Virus record (IMG/VR): IMGVR_UViG_3300027899_000001 | Span: 248,001-312,000 of that record | DNA: 64,000 bases | Source of the DNA: a virus | Direction: 5' to 3' (one strand) | In this document: positions 52,209 through 61,253 of the stretch, piece by piece | Layout of the letters: the number at the start of each line of letters is the position of its first letter | Numbering within the stretch: the first letter of the stretch is position 1 | Made by a program: the position numbers and the translations under genes | The notes under the pieces: generated by a model | The model's database searches: none | Seen by the model: only the letters and a program-made list of their open reading frames with translations | Told to the model about the DNA's origin: nothing

Positions 52209-52967
52209 ATGAAAGTACTTTTAGTAACACTTGCGATAGGAGAAGCTTATTTAAAACAATATGAATTATTATTTAAACAAAGTCAAGAAAACTACGCCAA
52301 AAGATATAAATATGATTTTAAAGTAATTACAGATTTTTTAGATAAAGATAAAAATAATCAACTTAAATCTACTATTACTTTTAATAAGATATTAGTATGT
52401 AGTCAAGAATGGTCAAAAGACTATGATTTAATAATATTTGTTGATGCAGATATTTTAATTAGTGTTTGGGCTCCACCGTTGCATAATTATATGGATTATG
52501 AGAATCTTATTGGAATGGTTGATGAATTTTCTCAACCAACAAAAGCTAAAAGATTAGAACTACATAAGAGACAGAAATGGGAAGCAAATGCTGTTGAATT
52601 TTATAAATTATGTGATTTAGATATTGAAACAGATATGGTTTTTAATACAGGCGTAATGGTAATGCAACCAAAAATACATGCAGATTTTTTAGAAGGCATA
52701 TATAAAAAATATATAGAAAAATCAAAAACACATAAAAGAGGCTACATTTTTGAAGAAACTTGTATAAGTTATGAAATGCAAAAAAATAATTTATATAAAA
52801 TTTTACCTAATAAATTTAATGCTCTTTGGGCATTAATAGCTTGGGATAATATAGATAATATACTTCTAGAAGATTTTTTTAGAGATAACTATTTTACACA
52901 TTTCGCAGGACAAGCAGAACTTGCTAAAGTACCTGCATTACATAAACAATATAATACTCTTTTTTAA
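52209..52967 (+). CDS. GT-A glycosyltransferase with DxD
   Basis: About 252 residues from the ATG at 52209 (MKVLLVTLAIGEAYLKQYEL). The DLIIFVDADILISVWAPPLH motif (about 76-95) gives the DxD site. FNTGVMVMQPKIH lies near residue 150 and HFAGQAE near the end. This is typical of GT8/GT34-like retaining enzymes. The C-terminus QYNTLF ends in LF, like the C-terminal tails noted elsewhere. An upstream start at 52191 overlaps the previous gene. Confidence 0.65.
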   Translation: MKVLLVTLAIGEAYLKQYELLFKQSQENYAKRYKYDFKVITDFLDKDKNNQLKSTITFNKILVCSQEWSKDYDLIIFVDADILISVWAPPLHNYMDYENLIGMVDEFSQPTKAKRLELHKRQKWEANAVEFYKLCDLDIETDMVFNTGVMVMQPKIHADFLEGIYKKYIEKSKTHKRGYIFEETCISYEMQKNNLYKILPNKFNALWALIAWDNIDNILLEDFFRDNYFTHFAGQAELAKVPALHKQYNTLF

Positions 52968-52968
52968 A

Positions 52969-53817
52969 ATGTTTGATTTTATAAATGGAAATAAATTTTG
53001 CGATTTTGCAACGTATTCTATATTCCCTTGGGATAATTTGCATTGGACAAATGATATATTACGAAAAAATGCTATTATATATGTTAAAACAGATTTTATT
53101 CAAGATGTATTTAATCAATTAAAATTTTCATCTAATAAATATGTTTTAATAACGCATATGTCCGATTATGCGATAACAGAAAATATATTTAAAAGTCGTC
53201 CTTCTTGTATTAAAAAATGGTTTGCTCAAAATGCTGTATATGATCACCCCGATCTTATTCCAATTCCAATTGGTATAGAAAATCATAAAGGAAATCAAAA
53301 AGGAAAATCAACAGATCATCAGTGGTTATCAGAAAACTTAGAAATATTACGTGCTAATCCTAAAAATGAAAAAATACTTTATTGTAACTGGTATACTCCA
53401 AATAATCCTGTTGCTCGTACTGGAATACTACAAAAATTACGAAATAATAATGTTCAATATATCTGGGATAGACAAGGAGGAGAAGAAGATAATAAAGAAA
53501 ATGATAATAAAATAGCTAAACTTACATATTATCAATATTGTGATCACGTATCACGTTATAAATTTATGGTGTGTCCTCCAGGACATGGCGTTTCTATTCA
53601 TCAACCATTTGAAGCTATGTATTTTGGATGTGTTCCTATAGTTATACGACACAGAATTTATAATAATTGTGAAGATATGCCAATGATTCAGGTAAATGAT
53701 TGGACAGAAGTAAACTATAACTTACTTGAAGCATATAATAATAAAATAGTTAATAATGAAAAAATTTATATGCCTTATTGGGAAAACTTAATTACAACTG
53801 AATTTAATAAATTATGA
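52969..53817 (+). CDS. Exostosin-like glycosyltransferase
   Basis: About 282 residues from the ATG at 52969. It has HPDLIPIPIGIENH and YKFMVCPPGHGVSIHQPFEA (about 185-205), followed by MYFGCVPIVI. This C-terminal pattern is that of exostosin-like (GT47-type) enzymes. They transfer sugars to growing glycan chains. The upstream start at 52921 overlaps the previous gene and is less likely. Confidence 0.6.
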   Translation: MFDFINGNKFCDFATYSIFPWDNLHWTNDILRKNAIIYVKTDFIQDVFNQLKFSSNKYVLITHMSDYAITENIFKSRPSCIKKWFAQNAVYDHPDLIPIPIGIENHKGNQKGKSTDHQWLSENLEILRANPKNEKILYCNWYTPNNPVARTGILQKLRNNNVQYIWDRQGGEEDNKENDNKIAKLTYYQYCDHVSRYKFMVCPPGHGVSIHQPFEAMYFGCVPIVIRHRIYNNCEDMPMIQVNDWTEVNYNLLEAYNNKIVNNEKIYMPYWENLITTEFNKL

Positions 53818-54896
53818 GAGTAATAGTCATTGGTGCAGGTATTCATGGATTAAGTACAGCAATTACATTAGCTAATAACGGATTTGATGTTACAGTATTA
53901 GAACAAAATAATGCTATAATGTCAGGCACATCTAATGCTACACATAATCGTGCTCATTTAGGATTTCATTATCCACGATCATATGAAACCGCATTAGAAT
54001 GTATGAATGGATTAGACTTATTTAAACAAAAGTATAACGATGTTCTAGTTTATCCTAAAAAAAATTATTATCTTATTTCAGATATTTCAAATGTAACATT
54101 TGAAGAATATGAGAATTTTTGTAATCATATTAATGTACCATATAAAATAGAAATGCCTACGGGATATGTTTATGAAGAACATATTACTGGTGCTATATTA
54201 GTAAATGAACCTATATTTGATATAAAAAAATTAAAAACACTACTCTTTTCTGAATTATTAAACAATGGAATTTCTATACATGTTAACGCTAAAGTAACTG
54301 GATTTTATCCATTTTCGACAAATTCAGATTATACTGTTATTACAACAAATGGTACTTTTAAAACTGATTTAATAATAAATGCAACCTATGCTTTTTCAAA
54401 TAATACTCTTAAAATTTTAGGATTAGAAGAAGATATGACAGAATATTATTTACAAGATACTGAAGTAGTAGTTGTAAAAAGTCCAGTTTCTTTACCATCA
54501 TTAACAATTATGGATGGAAAGTTTTTTTCTATAATGGAATATGCTAATGAAATTACAAATTTATATTTATTATATGATGTTGTCAATTCCATTTTATCAA
54601 AAGAAGAAGGCTATTATTACACTCCAAAAAAATATGAAACAAATTTTAAAAAGATTATAGAACACGGCTCAGAATATTTTCCATTTTTTAAAGATCTTGA
54701 ATATGTTGAATCTTGGTATGGATCACGACCAATACCAGTTAAAATTACTACTGATGCAAGAACTACAAGAATTGTTTCACATAAAAAATATAAAGGAATT
54801 TATTCAATTTTAGAAGGTAAATTTATATCAGCTCCTTTAATTGCTAATAAAGTTGTCTCATTAATACAAACAGAATTATATGAAAAAAATAATTAG
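53814..54896 (+). CDS. FAD-dependent amine/sugar oxidoreductase
   Basis: The 360-residue protein starts MRVIVIGAGIHGLSTAITLA with the FAD-binding GxGxxG (7-12) and E31 (VTVLEQNN). It contains RAHLGFHYPRSYETALEC and a C-terminal region with YGSRPIPVKIT and GIYSILEGKFISAP. It resembles D-amino-acid-oxidase-type flavoproteins. It could oxidise an amino-sugar or amine in the glycan pathway. No close family was named. Confidence 0.7.
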   Translation: MRVIVIGAGIHGLSTAITLANNGFDVTVLEQNNAIMSGTSNATHNRAHLGFHYPRSYETALECMNGLDLFKQKYNDVLVYPKKNYYLISDISNVTFEEYENFCNHINVPYKIEMPTGYVYEEHITGAILVNEPIFDIKKLKTLLFSELLNNGISIHVNAKVTGFYPFSTNSDYTVITTNGTFKTDLIINATYAFSNNTLKILGLEEDMTEYYLQDTEVVVVKSPVSLPSLTIMDGKFFSIMEYANEITNLYLLYDVVNSILSKEEGYYYTPKKYETNFKKIIEHGSEYFPFFKDLEYVESWYGSRPIPVKITTDARTTRIVSHKKYKGIYSILEGKFISAPLIANKVVSLIQTELYEKNN

Positions 54897-55527
54897 TTTT
54901 TCACTTTGGGGCGATAATCCAAAATATTTGCAAGGAGCTATTGAAAATATTAAATTACAAAAACAATTATTTCCAGATTGGATTTGTAGATTTTATTATC
55001 ATGAATCAATAAATCATAGATATATTTCAGAATTATATCACGATGGTGCTGAAATAATTATAAAACATGAAAATCCTGTAATTAAACATATGGACGCTCC
55101 AGGAATGTTTTGGAGATTTGAAGTTCTTAAGGATAGTGATGTAGAAAGATTTATAGTTAGAGATTGTGATGGAAGATTATCTCAACGAGAAGTAAATTGT
55201 GTAAAAGATTGGGAATTTTCTGAAAAGGAATTTCATATTATAAGAGATCATATTCATCATAATACTAAAATTATGGGCGGTGTGTGGGGAGCAACAAAAG
55301 AATTTATAAATAGAATAGATTATGATGATCTGTTAAAACAATTTAACACATTACAATATAATAATATATATGCTTCTGATCAAGAATTTCTTGCAAGAAT
55401 GATATATCCTTTAATTAAAGAATCTGCATGTATTCATGATGATTGGGATAGATATCGTGAAAACGCAAAAAAAATACCTCACATGAGAGAAGAAAATCAT
55501 TTTATAGGAGAACCAATAGAATTATGA
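54880..55527 (+). CDS. GT-A-like glycosyltransferase
   Basis: The 215-residue protein has FSLWGDNPKYLQGAIENIKL (6-25), RFIVRDCDGRLSQREVNCVK (about 89-108) with a DxD-like site, and MGGVWGATKEF (about 131-141). The layout matches a small family of GT-A-like proteins in phage and bacterial glycan clusters. The acceptor is unknown. Confidence 0.55.
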   Translation: MKKIISFSLWGDNPKYLQGAIENIKLQKQLFPDWICRFYYHESINHRYISELYHDGAEIIIKHENPVIKHMDAPGMFWRFEVLKDSDVERFIVRDCDGRLSQREVNCVKDWEFSEKEFHIIRDHIHHNTKIMGGVWGATKEFINRIDYDDLLKQFNTLQYNNIYASDQEFLARMIYPLIKESACIHDDWDRYRENAKKIPHMREENHFIGEPIEL

Positions 55528-56270
55528 AAAAAGTACACATATCATTCGGAAATGAAGATTATTATAAAAGTTTAGATGTATTAGAAGAATCATCTTTAGT
55601 AGTAGGAAAAATAGATCAATTTATTAGATATACTCAAAATGAATTAAAAATTGAAGAATTTTGGAGAAAAAATTCTTTCATATTATCTCAACATAGAGGT
55701 GCAGGATTTTGGATATGGAAACCTTATCTTATCTTAAAGACATTTGAAACGCTCGAGAATGGTGATACAGTCCTCTACAGTGATGCAGGACTTAAAGTAA
55801 TAGATAACCTTAGTCCTTTATTTGATATCGCTAAAAGCAATATTAATAAGGGTAAAATTATTTTTAAAGTACCCTGGGTTGGCGCAAATCATATTGCTAA
55901 AATATGGACTAAAAGAGATTGTTTTATATTAACAGATGCTGATGAAGAAAAGTACTGGAATGCTCCTATGACTAATGGTGCAGTTTCATTATGGGTAAAA
56001 AATGAAGATAATATAAATTTCTTAAAAGAATGGTTAAGATATTTAAGAGATACAAGAATTGTAACTGATGATCCTAATATGTGCGGAAAAGCAAATTTTA
56101 TAGAATTTAAAGATCATAGACATGATCAGTCTGTTTTAACTATTTTATCTGTAAGAAATAATTTTGAGTTGTTTAGAGATCCTACTCAATGGGGAAACGA
56201 AGAAAAGGGCAAATTCTTAAATTCACCCTATTCTCAATTATTTCATCATCACCGAAATTTTAAACATTAA
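55524..56270 (+). CDS. Glycosyltransferase-like protein
   Basis: The 248-residue protein has RGAGFWIWKPYLILKTFETL (about 58-77), then GDTVLYSDAGLKVI (about 80-93) with a DxG-type metal site, and a C-terminal DHRHDQSVLTIL. This RGxGxWxWKPY / YxDAG pattern recurs in a group of uncharacterised glycosyltransferase-like proteins. It ends the long plus-strand run; the next gene is on the other strand, 3 bases away. Confidence 0.6.
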   Translation: MKKVHISFGNEDYYKSLDVLEESSLVVGKIDQFIRYTQNELKIEEFWRKNSFILSQHRGAGFWIWKPYLILKTFETLENGDTVLYSDAGLKVIDNLSPLFDIAKSNINKGKIIFKVPWVGANHIAKIWTKRDCFILTDADEEKYWNAPMTNGAVSLWVKNEDNINFLKEWLRYLRDTRIVTDDPNMCGKANFIEFKDHRHDQSVLTILSVRNNFELFRDPTQWGNEEKGKFLNSPYSQLFHHHRNFKH

Positions 56271-56272
56271 TT

Positions 56273-56710
56273 TTAAACTGCTGAAACTATAAGACCATCT
56301 ACTATATTAAACACCGAAGCATCTCCAAAATTTATTGATCCAGTAAGACCCGCAGGTGCTGTCCCTTGAACGCCTTGAATACCTTGTATTCCTTGTGCAC
56401 CTTGATCACCAGTTATGCCCTGAATTGCTTGAATTCCTTGTACTCCTTGAGCACCCGTTATTCCTTGAATACCTTGAATACCTTGAGCTCCAGTTATGCC
56501 CTGAATTGCTTGAATTCCTTGTACTCCTTGAGCACCTGTTATTCCTTGAATACCTTGAATACCTTGAGCTCCTTGTGAACCTGTTATTCCTTGTAATCCC
56601 TGAGTACCTTGAATACCAGTTATTCCTTGTGCGCCTTGAGCCATTACATATCCATCTAATAGTGTGCTAACATCTCTAGTTAAATCAGCATTAGTTTTTT
56701 CACGTATCAT
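56273..56710 (-). CDS. Collagen-like phage fibre protein
   Basis: The 145-residue protein has about 30 Gly-x-y triplets (about 25-122), mainly GIQ, GAQ and GIT, with two Ala interruptions (AIQ). A short C-terminal domain follows ([20 protein letters not shown]). Such repeats form trimeric collagen-like fibres on phage virions. A late promoter lies upstream at 56740-56750. The Thr residues in GIT triplets are possible O-glycosylation sites given the nearby GT25 genes. Confidence 0.7.
   Translation of the reverse strand: MIREKTNADLTRDVSTLLDGYVMAQGAQGITGIQGTQGLQGITGSQGAQGIQGIQGITGAQGVQGIQAIQGITGAQGIQGIQGITGAQGVQGIQAIQGITGDQGAQGIQGIQGVQGTAPAGLTGSINFGDASVFNIVDGLIVSAV
56411..56572. repeat. Two tandem 81-bp DNA repeats in the collagen-like gene
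   Basis: 56411-56491 and 56492-56572 are almost identical (a single C/T difference). Each encodes nine triplets. This is recent tandem duplication inside a repeat coding region and can be expected to change in copy number. Confidence 0.8.
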
Positions 56711-56739
56711 GTTTTATAGTTTATTTTATTTTTTTATAT

Positions 56740-56750
56740 TTTATATATTC
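56740..56750 (-). promoter_or_regulatory. T4-type late promoter candidate
   Basis: On the minus strand it reads GAATATATAAA, about 30 bases upstream of the collagen-like gene. It follows the terminator at 56755-56781 directly. Confidence 0.55.
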
Positions 56751-56754
56751 ATAA

Positions 56755-56781
56755 AAAAAAGAGGCAATGTGCCTCTTTTTT
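56755..56781. terminator. Intrinsic bidirectional terminator
   Basis: A hairpin AAAAAAGAGGC / GCCTCTTTTTT with loop AATGT has T-runs on both sides. It ends the major capsid gene (stop at 56803). Confidence 0.8.
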
Positions 56782-56802
56782 CGTTTATCTAAAGTTTAGT
56801 TA

Positions 56803-58575
56803 TTAAATAACTGAACCACTATTAGTTTCAAACCAAAGTGTAATATATTGAGTTTCTGGGTGGAAACCTGCGTCAACTAAAGCGTATCTAGTTTTGATGA
56901 TAACTTTAGGAGCACCTGTACCTTCAGTAATAAGCTTAACGCTTTCAGCCATAAGGTATGGGCAGAATACTGTTCCTGGTTCATCAATAGCACCTTTTCT
57001 TCCTACAAGTACTCTGGTATCAGAATAAAGCATGTTAGGATCTACATAAAGAGTCATTCCAGCGATTGTTCCGAGAGGATACAATGAACCGTTAGATTGA
57101 GTAAATGTATTGGTTATAGGTGAGAATGTGTAACCAGCATTTGTTTGAAGAGCTGTAGCAATTTTAAGGTTAGTAACAATAAAGTTAGCAGGACCTCTTC
57201 TTCCTCTTTGCATGATAACGTTACCAGCTGCAAGAATATTAGCCATAACTCTTTTGATAATTGTGTCTTGGTTTTCAAATGTTGCACCAACTACTGATGT
57301 ATATTTTGCGAATCCTGGAACAGTCATTGCTCCTGTAGTAACAGAACCAGCATCATTATATGCAAATGCAGTTGAATTAAGAGAACCTGTAGATGTACAG
57401 TTCATGTTAAGGTTAATACCTTCAACAGCGTTAGCTTTGATATGGTTTTTCCAACCGTGACCGAACAATCTTGAAAGAATGTGTTTGTTAATAGCTTGGC
57501 TAATTTCGTTGATTCCAGCATTTTCTACCATTGCGATAACATCAATACCCCATTGTTTATTAAGATCTTGAATTTGTTCCTGAGTAACAGAAACTGATAC
57601 TTGGAATGTGCCTACTTGTACAAATTTAGTAAATACCTGAAGACCAAGAGCTCTTGGATATTCCATTTCACCAACGCCTCTTTCCATAGGTTCATAAAGA
57701 GTAGTGCCTGAGACGAATGTTCCTCCCCAGTCAGCATTATCTGTTTGACCTGCACCGGTAAATCCTTGTACTTGATCTTCCAATGTGGAAATAAGTGTAG
57801 GATAAGTAGTAACATTATAAAGTAATGATTGATTTAATAGAGGAGCGACGTTTCCTGTACCATTGAAAATATCAGCCAAATTATCACCTGCTGTTCCAAA
57901 TGTTCCAGTTTTAAACATTGGGAAACCATCAATTCTTGATTTTCCAATATAAGTAGCTGTTAATGTAGAAGCACCTGTAGATACGTTTGTTGCTGAGTTA
58001 AATATTAAAGATGTTCCATTAGTAATTGTTCCTGCTGTAATAAGAGCTTGAACAGATGCATCAAGTTGAATTTTGAATGCATGAGGAGCATCGTATTGAC
58101 CATAAGCAGCAGAACCTTGGAAAGTAGCAGGATTTGCTGTTGCAGGACTAACTGCTGGTTGTGCGCCAAATGGTTGTTTTCCTCCAGCGTATACATAATC
58201 TAAATAGGATACAACTCCTGTTGGACCTGGCATAGGAACCACGTTAACAAGGTCAAAACCTATTGTTCTAGCGGCTACTTGAAGAGCCATAGGAAGAAGT
58301 GCAGGCCATTTGTCACCTGAACCTTTAACAGTTGTACCTGTAAATTGAGCTCCTGTAGTAGCTGCAACTGATGCAGGAACTGCAGTACCAACACCTGGTA
58401 CGTTGTAAAGAGTTGCATAAGGAACGGATACACCACCCATAGCAGCTTCATTTAATGCATGAAAATGTGCGTATTTAGAAATCCAACTCAATCTGTTTTT
58501 ATCTTTAAGACCAGTTACAGTTTCAATCATTGGAGACCATTTTTGCACAATTTGTTGTTCGTTTAATTGTTTCAT
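56803..58575 (-). CDS. 23: Major capsid protein (T4 gp23-like)
   Basis: The 590-residue protein has a T4-type N-terminal delta region (MKQLNEQQIVQKWSPMIETV) and a likely cleavage site at residues 41-43 (ALNE|AAMGG), matching T4 gp23 processing at FLTE|AEIGG. The HK97-fold body includes SVSVTQEQIQDLNKQWGID and the C-terminal YPLGTIAGMTLYVDPNMLYS. It assembles the capsid shell. The protease gene is upstream in the same direction. A late-like TATATAAA element lies about 40 bases upstream. A terminator follows the stop. Confidence 0.85.
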   Translation of the reverse strand: MKQLNEQQIVQKWSPMIETVTGLKDKNRLSWISKYAHFHALNEAAMGGVSVPYATLYNVPGVGTAVPASVAATTGAQFTGTTVKGSGDKWPALLPMALQVAARTIGFDLVNVVPMPGPTGVVSYLDYVYAGGKQPFGAQPAVSPATANPATFQGSAAYGQYDAPHAFKIQLDASVQALITAGTITNGTSLIFNSATNVSTGASTLTATYIGKSRIDGFPMFKTGTFGTAGDNLADIFNGTGNVAPLLNQSLLYNVTTYPTLISTLEDQVQGFTGAGQTDNADWGGTFVSGTTLYEPMERGVGEMEYPRALGLQVFTKFVQVGTFQVSVSVTQEQIQDLNKQWGIDVIAMVENAGINEISQAINKHILSRLFGHGWKNHIKANAVEGINLNMNCTSTGSLNSTAFAYNDAGSVTTGAMTVPGFAKYTSVVGATFENQDTIIKRVMANILAAGNVIMQRGRRGPANFIVTNLKIATALQTNAGYTFSPITNTFTQSNGSLYPLGTIAGMTLYVDPNMLYSDTRVLVGRKGAIDEPGTVFCPYLMAESVKLITEGTGAPKVIIKTRYALVDAGFHPETQYITLWFETNSGSVI

Positions 58576-58615
58576 TTTTATTTCGTTATTTTATTTTTTA
58601 AATTTGTTTTATTTA

Positions 58616-58625
58616 TTTTTATATA
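58616..58625 (-). promoter_or_regulatory. Late-promoter-like element for the capsid gene
   Basis: On the minus strand this region reads TATATAAAAA, about 41 bases upstream of the capsid gene. It is a variant of the recurring late element. Confidence 0.45.
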
Positions 58626-58657
58626 AACTGTTGTTTTTTATACTTAGTGCACTAAAA

Positions 58658-61003
58658 TTAGTTATTATAACGATTTTTCATATAATCACCAATGGACGCA
58701 ACATAAGTATCTAATTTTTGTTCACTTTCTTCTGGAGTTTTTGCGATGACAGACTCATTAAGAGTAAGATTAGGTTTAGTAATTAATCCGCTAGTTTCCC
58801 AGAAATTTTCGATCTGATACTGTGTATTCAATGTAAAGTATTCAGCTTTTGCATTAATCGTTTCTCTAATTACTTCTGAAGAGTTATAAAGATCTTTATA
58901 AGCTTTAGGAGCTAATGCTAACCATAAAGGTTCATTAGTTTGATTTTTTGCAACTGCATTTTCCCATAATTGCATAATTACTTTAGAATCAGTTGTTGGA
59001 ACTTTTGAAATTTCGTTTGCTACTTTTTCTTTATCAGTTGCGTCTAGACCAGCAAATCTTTTTCTATCAGTTTCACTTAAAAGCTGAGTGAATGGATATT
59101 GCTCTTTTACACTTTCATCTAATCCTTTTTCTTTTTCTAAAGATTGAATAATTGCTTCAAGTTTACTATCAAGATTTGTTTTTCTAGCTTGAATATCAGA
59201 AGTTTGATTTAAGCTTTCGTTTGTTAATCCTTTTCCGCCAGGTTTAACATTTAATTTAAGATTTTGTGCACTAGTATAGTTCTTTTTAGGACCATCACCA
59301 GATACACTTTCTTTTCCTTTTCCTATAGTTTTAACAACTTTAAGATCAGTTTTAAGATCTTTTGGATCATTGCAACAACCCCCATCTTTTGGAAGTGATG
59401 CACCTGCTTTAGAAGGATTCATTTGTAATTTATCGTTTCCAACAGGCATTTTTTCTTTACCAACTTTAACGTTTCTTAATTTTGCTGTAATAATTTTACC
59501 ATCAAATTCTACGCTAGTGTTTTTCTGATGTGCGGTATCAACTTTCACATTGCCAGCTTTCTTAAGAGTATCTGCTGTAATAACTGATATTCCTTTAAGA
59601 TTTGCTTCGTTAAGTGGTTTTGCTGTAATTGAATGTGTTTTTAGCATTTCGTCGATTTTTGATTTTAGTTCTGGACTTTTCTTTGATTCTGAAACTAATT
59701 CAACGTATTCAATAAGTTTCATGGCATCTTCTTTACTTATAGCTCTGCCAAACATATCTTCTGTCCAGTTTACAGAATGATTAAGATTTTTAGCAATGGA
59801 TGAAGTCCATTCATGCATGCCGTTAATAGCTTGGGCTTTTTCTGTACCCCATTCGTTAAGTGCATTAACACCTTTTGCGATTTGAGTTGTCCACTCATTA
59901 AGACCATCAAGCATTTCTGCGTTATGATCTACAGTTTCTCCAATTGCATTTGTGACCTTTGCTACTTCTGCAGTCCAGTCTTGGGTTGCATTTAGAGTTT
60001 TAGCATTATGATCTACAGTATCTGCAATCTTCTTAGTTAGTTTATAGTGATTATTGCTCTTTTCTGCTAATGTATCAGCATAAGTAGCGAGTTCATTTAC
60101 AGCTTTAGCGATTTCGGATTGCCAATTTAATGAATCTTCTTGGATTTTACGTATTTTTTCAACATATTTTTCCAATTTTCCTGATTTATCAGGAGAGTCA
60201 TTTGAATTTTCTAGTTTTTCCTTAATGGCGCCAAGCTCTTGATTGAATAATTCGGTCCATTTCTGGATAGCTTCTTCATTCATCATTGGTTTTGTTTCTG
60301 CCATTTGATTTTCGTGATTATTTTTAATTAATTGTTTTGCTTCTTCACGTAGTGGAACTGATGGATATTTATCAGTAACATCAATAATAGAGATGTCTTC
60401 ATTTAAAATACCGAGCTTAGAATTGATACTATGATCTTTACGTGTTGAAGAGGATTCGTTAAGTTGTTTTACTAATTCATTAATATAGGCTTGTTTTGGA
60501 TTGGCACCTTCATTAACTTTGTGAAGCTGTGCAGACTCGAAACCTGGTTTGGCAACCAAGTCATATGTGTAAATCTGCTGTATAGCTACTGTTTTGTCTT
60601 CGTTAACCGTACCAGCGGCTCTTGAAGAGATTGAAAGTGGAACTCCTGCTTCTAATAATGATTTAGCAATTTGCCCCTTCGGTGTTTCGAGTACTTCAAT
60701 ACGACCTAAAACTTGACGTTTTTGTTGATCATACCACAACTCAGATATTCTATGAGATACACCACCTAATGCAACTTCAAATCTTTCAGGATGATCTAAT
60801 TCACCAAGAAGGTTACCATTAGTAATGTCTTTCTTCAAATATTCTAAGTGGGGTAAATACTCTTTTTCTTCGTAAATACGACCATTTCTATTTTCAACTC
60901 CAAACTCAGCAAAAACACCTTCTAACATAGTCTTACCGTTTTTGGTAATTTTCTGTAGGTTTTGAGATGATCTTTCAAGGATCAAAAGTGATTTTTCTGC
61001 CAT
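58658..61003 (-). CDS. 21: Prohead protease fused to a scaffold-like coiled coil
   Basis: The first 165 residues of this 781-residue protein are the T4 gp21-type prohead protease. GELDHPERF has catalytic His71, and VPLSISSRAAG (121-131) supplies the active Ser (126 or 127). The rest is much longer than T4 gp21: a helical region (about 240-440) with Trp-containing repeats such as DWTAEVAKVTNAIGE and EWTTQIAKGVNALNE, then a low-complexity tail. It looks like a protease-scaffold fusion, so protease and core would be made in one chain. Multiple LNE and LSE sites inside could be self-cleaved. A TATAAATA promoter precedes it. Confidence 0.8.
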   Translation of the reverse strand: MAEKSLLILERSSQNLQKITKNGKTMLEGVFAEFGVENRNGRIYEEKEYLPHLEYLKKDITNGNLLGELDHPERFEVALGGVSHRISELWYDQQKRQVLGRIEVLETPKGQIAKSLLEAGVPLSISSRAAGTVNEDKTVAIQQIYTYDLVAKPGFESAQLHKVNEGANPKQAYINELVKQLNESSSTRKDHSINSKLGILNEDISIIDVTDKYPSVPLREEAKQLIKNNHENQMAETKPMMNEEAIQKWTELFNQELGAIKEKLENSNDSPDKSGKLEKYVEKIRKIQEDSLNWQSEIAKAVNELATYADTLAEKSNNHYKLTKKIADTVDHNAKTLNATQDWTAEVAKVTNAIGETVDHNAEMLDGLNEWTTQIAKGVNALNEWGTEKAQAINGMHEWTSSIAKNLNHSVNWTEDMFGRAISKEDAMKLIEYVELVSESKKSPELKSKIDEMLKTHSITAKPLNEANLKGISVITADTLKKAGNVKVDTAHQKNTSVEFDGKIITAKLRNVKVGKEKMPVGNDKLQMNPSKAGASLPKDGGCCNDPKDLKTDLKVVKTIGKGKESVSGDGPKKNYTSAQNLKLNVKPGGKGLTNESLNQTSDIQARKTNLDSKLEAIIQSLEKEKGLDESVKEQYPFTQLLSETDRKRFAGLDATDKEKVANEISKVPTTDSKVIMQLWENAVAKNQTNEPLWLALAPKAYKDLYNSSEVIRETINAKAEYFTLNTQYQIENFWETSGLITKPNLTLNESVIAKTPEESEQKLDTYVASIGDYMKNRYNN

Positions 61004-61046
61004 AATTTTCTTTATTTTATGTTAGTTTGAATTTTATACAATATTC

Positions 61047-61054
61047 TATTTATA
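61047..61054 (-). promoter_or_regulatory. T4-type late promoter, exact TATAAATA
   Basis: On the minus strand it reads TATAAATA within TGTATATATAAATAGAA, about 44 bases upstream of the protease gene. Confidence 0.6.
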
Positions 61055-61227
61055 TATACAGATCTTAAGTGATTAAAAATAAGGTTAATGCATATACTTT
61101 TAAGACATTGTTAAATTCTTAAAAATATGGAGCATTAATATATTAGAAACAAACAAATTAAAGATACGTGTGATGTTAATGATATGTTAAAAAGAACTTA
61201 AAATTTCTATATCTCAATAATTTTTAT

Positions 61228-61235
61228 TATATTTG
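61228..61235 (+). promoter_or_regulatory. TAnnTTTG-type promoter candidate
   Basis: TATATTTG matches the Bacteroidota -7 consensus exactly and lies 19 bases before the glycosylase start. No clear -33 element is seen. Confidence 0.4.
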
Positions 61236-61253
61236 TATATAAAATATATAAAA

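Larger units (their letters stand above)
61004..61253. other. Divergent non-coding spacer
   Basis: About 250 bases without a gene separate the minus-strand protease from the plus-strand glycosylase-family gene. I see the late promoter (61047-61054, minus) and a promoter candidate (61228-61235, plus) but no RNA gene or larger repeat. Confidence 0.6.

Noticed and set aside
28397-56270. Host O-antigen island or prophage boundary
   Set aside because: Phage genes (Agt-like enzyme, capsid paralogue, homing endonuclease) lie inside the run and base composition looks the same as the rest, so it is part of the phage genome.
56273-56710. CRISPR-like repeat array
   Set aside because: The repeats are in-frame collagen-like triplets in a coding sequence without spacers of regular length.
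61233-61253. TTG-started extension of the glycosylase gene
   Set aside because: The family begins MQTFLPY; the extra seven residues overlap the promoter candidate.
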